Of a DNA stretch of 64,000 bases, positions 57,901 through 64,000 are shown piece after piece. Position numbers and translations under genes: made by a program. The stretch's first letter is position 1, and the number at the start of each line of letters is the position of its first letter. Under the pieces are notes generated by a model. That model saw nothing but the letters and a program-made list of their open reading frames with translations, was not told where the DNA came from and made no database searches. The stretch spans positions 1 through 64,000 of the forward strand of contig CAJNOQ010000032.1 in assembly GCA_905250885.1 (NCBI GenBank), read 5' to 3'. This DNA is from Didymodactylos carnosus. Its lineage: Eukaryota > Rotifera > Eurotatoria > Philodinida > Philodinidae.

Positions 57901-60900
57901 ACATCGCGTTTTTCCGTCTCTCATCCACTTCTATTGAGCAGTATACACAAGACATAAAAAAAGAAAATATCGTATCTATTCTAGATATCTATTACAAAAC
58001 ATATTTCTCGTTAAAAAATTATTGACATTTCTAACGTGCCAAGAATCTGTGTTACCCGGTGAGAAGCAATGCATTCCATAATTTATTGGGAAGTTTTGAC
58101 TTTTAATATTTTTAGCATAAGAATACTCTAAAAGTGGTCATTTTCTTTCATAGATTGTAATTCTTTAGATGTATCGAAACATTATTGAGTAATGGCCGCC
58201 TAGTTTCACGAGATTCATCAACTTCATCAGACATAATTTGATATTTGTATCTGTTGACAGATAAATTATCTAAAAAAATTGAGAGCTTTTCATGAGCTAA
58301 CAGAAGAGCAATGGGTGATTCAAATGAATTACAACTGGAATTAACAATGTCAGAATAAAACTTGATATCATTATTCCATTACAGCAACTCTATCATCAGT
58401 ATATCATGATGTAGCAATGGCAAAATTAGCATTAGAAAGAAATTTTATGGCTTTTACACAAAATTGTTGTGATGCGGTTACTACTCTGGTTAATAATTGT
58501 ATGAGATATTGAAAATCGTATTCGTCAAACTTCAAACATTAGAAGATGTCCAACTATGACAAATTTTTACTATTACAACACATTGTCTACAAAATTTAGA
58601 TAAAATATTGTCGAAACATTGCCTTTATTGATTTACCTTTTTTTACATTATTTCTCTTGCGTCTGTTTCCAATATCAATATTGAGAATAAAACTAACCAA
58701 AGATTAACTATGAGATTTGGCATGTTAAATCAAATAACTAAACGCAAATACAATTCGTCATTTAAGTCGCAGTCTGTCTGTAAAAAAAAGTCAGCTCTTG
58801 TCCTAGTGAAAACTTCTTATAAAACCAAACGCTTGGCTTTCTGATGCTTTTTTTCAGCATCTAGTGAGTGACATTTGATTTGTCTTGATCGTGATTACAA
58901 GAAAGGCCATCACACATCTCACTACCTATAAGTATGACGTTATCTTATTCATTATTTATCTTTTTTTACTCATTTACCGTGTTTCTGTTCGTAAGTTATC
59001 TATTATTAATTGGAAGCTAGATGTGTGAACTGAGAAGGTATTCTAATTAATAAAAAGGATTTATCCATAATTTTGATAAGCAATACAATAATTCTACTTA
59101 CACTTGAAAATTTTTTAATATAGGTAAGTTGGTTGGCAAATAGTTCATTATGTATGAGAAATAGAGACAAAATCAACTGGAAAAATCGCTATATATTTAA
59201 CATTGTTTCTACTTTTTAGGTATAATAAAAGACAAAAATATATTACAACATGGAAATAGACATTTACAAAATAATATCAACAATAACCAACATGAAGTTT
59301 CAACAGAATTATGCCAAAATTCAAATACTACTAAACGACAAAAATTTATTCGTCAATCGAGAATTGATCAGAGTAATAATTGCAATGATAAGACGACAGA
59401 TAAGAATTTTGAACAGGCTAAAAGTGTAGATGAGAAAATAACATACAATCTAATACGTACATCTCAAGGTAACTTCCTTAGTCTTACACTGTTTTTCGAA
59501 AAACTGGAATATATTCAGAATAATTAAAAAGAATTATTCATTTGATCAAGGATTTAGGCAATGTAAGGAATGATCACACACTACGAACGCTAATGAACCA
59601 TTTAAGTTTTCGATAGGAAAAACTTTATAAATTTGATTAAATTCATATACATTAGGACAGTAAAGGTTATTGTTGACATGAATGTTTATTTGTCTTTTTA
59701 TCTATAAAAAAGTAGAAAAGTTATAAAATAAACATCATCTCCCATATAGACTAAAAAAAACTGAACATAAAAACGTTTTTTCTATAATATTTATTGACTT
59801 TCTTGTCAGAATCGATTATTTTTGTTTATATATTGTTTAGTTATCTTCGTGGAAAATAACATGTCTTTAAAAAACAGTGAATATGGAAAAAAAAACTTTC
59901 GTTCCAATAGATATTTCTTAGTCCGTATGGTAGATGATGTTTTCTTAATAACTTACTATTATAGTTTTAAATTCTTGAATCTTGCGATCAGAATCTCAAT
60001 TAAAATTTTTTGAATAGAAATTTTAGAGATCTTGCGTTAAATCGAGTCAATAGGTATTTTATAGCCATGTGGTGAAAAGTTTTTTTATATTTTGTTTGTG
60101 TACATTAGATATACGATCATACGTGATCGTCGACTCTTCCTCAGACAAGTATTGTGATCGTTTTCAAGAAAGGAAACATTTTGAAGTATGGATTCTGTGT
60201 ATGAAACTTTTTGCACTTATATGTTAAAAACGATAATTCAAGAACTTTTTAAAATATTGATTCCTTAAAATTTCTTGAACTTCTATGTTTTCTTATTGAA
60301 ATCTTACTGAAAAAATTCAAGAAATCAAGTTCTCTATTACAAGAAGTTTCATTAGGGACGACAAATAAATATGATCATGTTAAACAATAGTTCTTACTAT
60401 ACTAAGACAAATTTGTAAAAAAATAATTTCTATCAAAAAATTTCAATATTCTATTTGAATCAGTAATTCATTGATTGTCACCCTTTATAGATCGAAAGAA
60501 AGAGGATAATGTAGTTTGAAAATGCGAGTTTAAATCCAGTCTCTGTTAAACGAGCAACGCGCAAAATCTATTTTTCATCCATTAAACTATAAATAATTGC
60601 AAATGGCAACGACTTTTACAACATGACACCCAAAAAAAAAAAAAAAAAAAGAAGCAGACATCGTTTACTTTCAAGTTGACTTTCGTTTTCATGATTACTG
60701 TTCTTTTTAAAATTTATTTGATTTTTGTAACGATATATTCGAATTTAATTTAAAAAACATATTTACGTATCTATTTTATTATTATAATTTTTCGTCATTT
60801 TTTTCTATGTTATTTTATTAGACAATCATAAATCAAATTTCTTTGATGACCATCATGGTCCTGCCGATGCCGACATGAGAAAAAGAAAGTTAATTCAAAC

Positions 60901-63226
60901 AACAAGAAGTAACCGAGTACTCAAAGACAAGGTATCTTTTCTTTCCTCTTCTTGTAGGATTTTTTTTTTTTGTTAAGAATCAACATAAAGAAGAAAAAAA
61001 AATACATATATATTTTTTTTTATTATTTTTATTGATTAAAAAACCAACGAAAAAAAAACACATGTATGACACAACTCTAATACTACTATTATATCGTTTA
61101 GAATGACATTCGGATAATTGTCGATTGTAAACAAGAGACGGGAACAATGTTAAGGTAAATTCTCTAGTATGATAGTTTTTTTTTTTTCTCTCTAAAATTT
61201 TATCTTATCTTTACTATCATTCAATAAGATCGTTAGTAACTCTTTTTTGTTTTTGGTACACTGAACAATGTTGAACAATTGTGTAAAAATAGTAGAAGGA
61301 GATGACTAATTGAGATAAATATCTACGATGAGTGAAATTTTTGATGTAAAAAATTTTAGATTCTCAAGGGAAAAGAAAGAAAATTCGTGATTTAAAACAG
61401 AATAGGAGATTTCTTATAGACAAAACAAAAACTTAATCCACACGTGTACAAGATATTTCTCTTGCGGAAATTATTTTTTTAATCGTAACTGACGTTATTT
61501 ACACAAAATAAATATTGAGTCGATTGAATAAAAGAACATAAGCATTTTCTCAAGAATATTATTAAGACTATGAAGAAAAAGAGGCAAATGTCTGTTGTAT
61601 TTGAAGGTTACCAATTTAATCACCAATAGCGCTACTACAAAGACTTGATTATAATAAATTCTAATAGCGTGTATACATATATATATAGGCACAAATGTGA
61701 TTTATATAATGATCAGTATTTTATAAATAAGTTACAGTTAATTTATACCGTGAAAAAAAAAACTGACTTTGAGAGAGGATTGGGAATTACAGCCTTAAAC
61801 ATCACACACATACACACACACACACACACATACAAGAGAAACATAGAGAAAGAAAGAGGGAAAGATTCTAAATGGCACGATTGTTTTTCGAATGTATCTA
61901 TCCATATGGAAGAGAAAATGCCCTAATAGATATATTATTAATTTGCTTCTTTCCTTTTTACACACATATATAAATAAAAGAAATCTCTAAGATGAGATAG
62001 ATACAGTTCATCTTATGATTTCTCGACAAATTACTTTTTTGTCATTACGTCTCTCTTGTCTTTTTTTCATTCCCAAAATGAGGTATGTAAAAAAAAATTC
62101 ATATTAGAATTTTCAACTGGTTGTAATTGATCATCGATTCGAATTTTTTAATTAATAAAAATGAATGCTCAATTTTTCTACTGTAAATGATAGCAAAATA
62201 GTGAAATTTTGTTCAAAAATAATCTACAATAATTACAAATTGATAAATTGATCTTCAAATTATATTTATCCAGTATATAGTTGAAATAAATGTGCACATG
62301 TCTTAGTGGTGAACAACTATGCTTTCTCATTCTTTACGTATTTTTTTGTAATAGATTTTATTTCTATTTATTTTTATTCTAGTTCTACTAATCATGATTA
62401 CAATTATGTTGAATTAGAAGATATAACAGATGATGAATACCAAATCGATGAAAAACCACATCAGAAATTCTTAATAACATCCACTCGAACAATATCTGTT
62501 CCTAACATTGATAATAATTATGATATTGAAATTAAGAATGTAAATCAGGAGAAAGAAAATTCAAGTATATCAGAATTATTAGAAGCGAACAGAACAACAG
62601 CTAATAATAATTACAACGATATATTATCAACAGTAAAAAATGATTTTAATGTCAAACAAATACCAACACAAAACATGTCTTTGAATAAAAATAACAATGT
62701 GAAAAATATTCTCGAGACAATTTCATCACCTTTAAATAACAGTACAATAAAAAATAGTGAAAATAATATCTTATCAACGTCTATTGAGACAAATGGAGCA
62801 ATTAAATTTCAAAAATTAACGACAGAAAATAATTTCGTTCAATTTATGACCAATGAAGTAATTACAAATATGAAGTTGGATAATATTAATTCATTACATA
62901 AACGAATGATACCAGAACTAAATTTATCTAATTCTTCTCCATTAATTGAAACATCAGATATCACCGGTGTTAAAGATAATAATGATCTGAGAGAAATATC
63001 GGATGAAGATTGTTTAAGAGAACTTGATGAGAATGATATGAACGATGAATTTATTTTATTATCTTATACAACACAAAATGATCAAGAAGATGATTCGAGT
63101 GACAATAATGTAAATAGTCATACTTTAACGTCACATAATCGATTATACACATTCTCACGTCCGGGAAACGATAAACATTTGATGAAACAACAATCAATAA
63201 CAAGTGGAACGACAAACAATAAACAG
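51952..63226 (+). CDS. Unrecognised gene with long introns, at least six exons, both ends open
   Basis: Exons 51952-52065, 52521-53144, 59220-59468, 60822-60931, 61102-61154 and 62382-63226 each lie between good acceptors and GT donors. All junction phases agree (1,1,1,0,2), giving at least 664 codons. The first needs a preceding exon, and the last ends at CAG followed by GTAAGA, so the gene continues. Exon 2 has FQKSLQKLTVPNWYND and TSKWYRPVEFTTKG. Exon 4 has MRKRKLIQTTRSNRVLK, and exon 6 is Asn/Asp/Ser-rich and acidic. An alternative ending exists if exon 2 is not spliced (stop at 53228-53230). Introns of 6.1, 1.35 and 1.2 kb contrast with the 50-80 bp of neighbouring genes. No domain is recognised; the N-rich sequence suggests a disordered protein. 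Confidence 0.62.
55480..56000. repeat. Dispersed non-coding repeat, related to 28708-29020
   Basis: Shares AGTATCTGCGGTAAAAAT and similar phrases with the earlier block. A minus open stretch here (55540-55980) has no recognisable content and is read as chance. Confidence 0.35.
57065..57228 (+). pseudogene. Frameshifted coding-like fragment
   Basis: One frame gives MSENVNETYEEGSMRLNKEK, and after a shift of one base near 57118 another gives YNDARLNELMKSINSNDAQK followed by DDEECTLFEDR and a stop. Both halves look protein-like and lie end to end, which suggests a decayed coding exon. Family unknown. Confidence 0.35.
61801..61831. repeat. CA microsatellite
   Basis: Imperfect (AC)n tract in an intron of the 51952-63226 gene. 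Confidence 0.9.
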
Positions 63227-64000
63227 GTAAGACAAGATATTCAGGTGAATCTTTAATAAATATATCTAATAGCTTAGGAACATGAGATTTTTATCGAGGA
63301 TACGAAATAATAGAAGTTGGTCATGAATACTACGATAACACTTAAACAGAACTTGACGCTGTACCTGTATTTTTATATTCAAGTTTGAAGAAAATTTAAA
63401 CATATCTATAAATCATATCAAATGATGCTCGAAGAATAATTTTTGACTGTTTATATCTATATCCATTTTCAAAGATTAAGAAAATAAGAAACCTAATAAG
63501 TCCATTTAGTATTACAAAAAAGAATTTTCATAGGGAAAGTTAGAAATATTAAGATAATTTTAAAGCAAAGTAAACACTCAATCTCATTGAGTGTAGGAGC
63601 CGATTCTTGTTTGTATGTTCACTTGTGCTTAAAAGTCAAAAACCGTTAAAATTCCCCAAAGATAAACGAAATTTTTGAAAAAATAACAGCAGAACATTAT
63701 TTAAAAATCTAATGCCAAACATTCAACACAATTTTCTTGTCTCAGATGAGTAAAAACTAAAACTATCGTTCAATGACTGTGAACACAGGCGGAAATCTTG
63801 AACTACTAACTAAAACGTACCCATCTTAATTGGTTAAGACGTTTCTAAGAGGTATAGTAAATCAGCCGTAACTTTACGAAAAATGTCGTGCTCATCTGCA
63901 TCACGTGTTATTGTTGAAGCAAACGTTTTTCTCTATATGGCACTGTAGTTTCTTCAAGAACTTAGCTCGATTTTATCAAACTGTGAAATCGTCTAGAAAG
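63227..64000. other. Intron or 3' region of the 51952-63226 gene
   Basis: Begins with a GTAAGA donor. No further exon could be recognised before the window ends. Part (63585-63720) loosely resembles 55110-55240. Confidence 0.4.

Larger units (their letters stand above)
53145..59219. other. 6.1-kb putative intron, repeats and decayed fragments
   Basis: AT-rich with a long T run (about 54190-54211), a dispersed repeat (55480-56000, related to 28708-29020) and short decayed open pieces (57065-57228; 57655-58510). No intact gene is seen. Confidence 0.45.

Overview
The window is AT-rich animal DNA (my impression is about 30% GC; not counted) with compact multi-exon genes. Most introns are 37-80 bp with GT-AG ends, coding exons use AT-rich codons, and the gaps hold many small inverted-repeat elements. 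The recognisable genes are conserved metazoan housekeeping genes. The small introns and element-rich gaps suggest a small-genome invertebrate, most likely a bdelloid rotifer. That assignment is an inference, not something the sequence proves.

Left edge (1-3,700). A minus-strand SLC35-type nucleotide-sugar transporter gene is fused in frame to a large C-terminal domain and runs off the window. It carries two in-frame TAG codons. A ~109-bp second copy of part of the C-terminal domain lies upstream of it, next to a 5'-truncated, frameshifted non-LTR retrotransposon (LINE).

4,100-23,000. Two large genes sit head to head. GTF3C3 (TFIIIC TPR subunit, minus) has 11 exons whose lengths sum to a whole number of codons. 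One of its introns is 6.6 kb and holds an opposite-strand gene, a tRNA-derived SINE with perfect 12-bp target-site duplications, and an hAT-like non-autonomous element. PTPN23/HD-PTP (plus) has the BRO1, V-type coiled-coil, Gln/Pro-rich and PTP domains. Its phosphatase site is degenerate, and its C-terminal peptide matches the human protein. A small hAT-like MITE lies in the shared 1.4-kb promoter interval.

23,000-26,300. Two genes I do not recognise are arranged head to head (minus 24,511-23,432; plus 24,968-26,255).

26,300-39,300. This is mostly intergenic and rich in palindromic elements. It contains a predicted 145-residue secreted protein (33,984-34,642) and a minus-strand PAN/apple plus EGF-like secreted or membrane protein (36,278-35,025).

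39,300-46,500. COG3 (Golgi tethering complex) and STX5 (Golgi Qa-SNARE) are adjacent, in the same direction, and both look intact. COG3 carries a ~0.5-kb near-perfect palindrome in its penultimate intron.

46,500-64,000. A TSSK-like kinase pseudogene is followed by an inverted-repeat cluster. After that comes a gene of at least six phase-consistent exons spread over more than 11 kb with introns up to 6 kb (51,952-63,226). It encodes an Asn-rich protein I do not recognise and continues past the right side. No tRNA, rRNA or CRISPR feature was seen.
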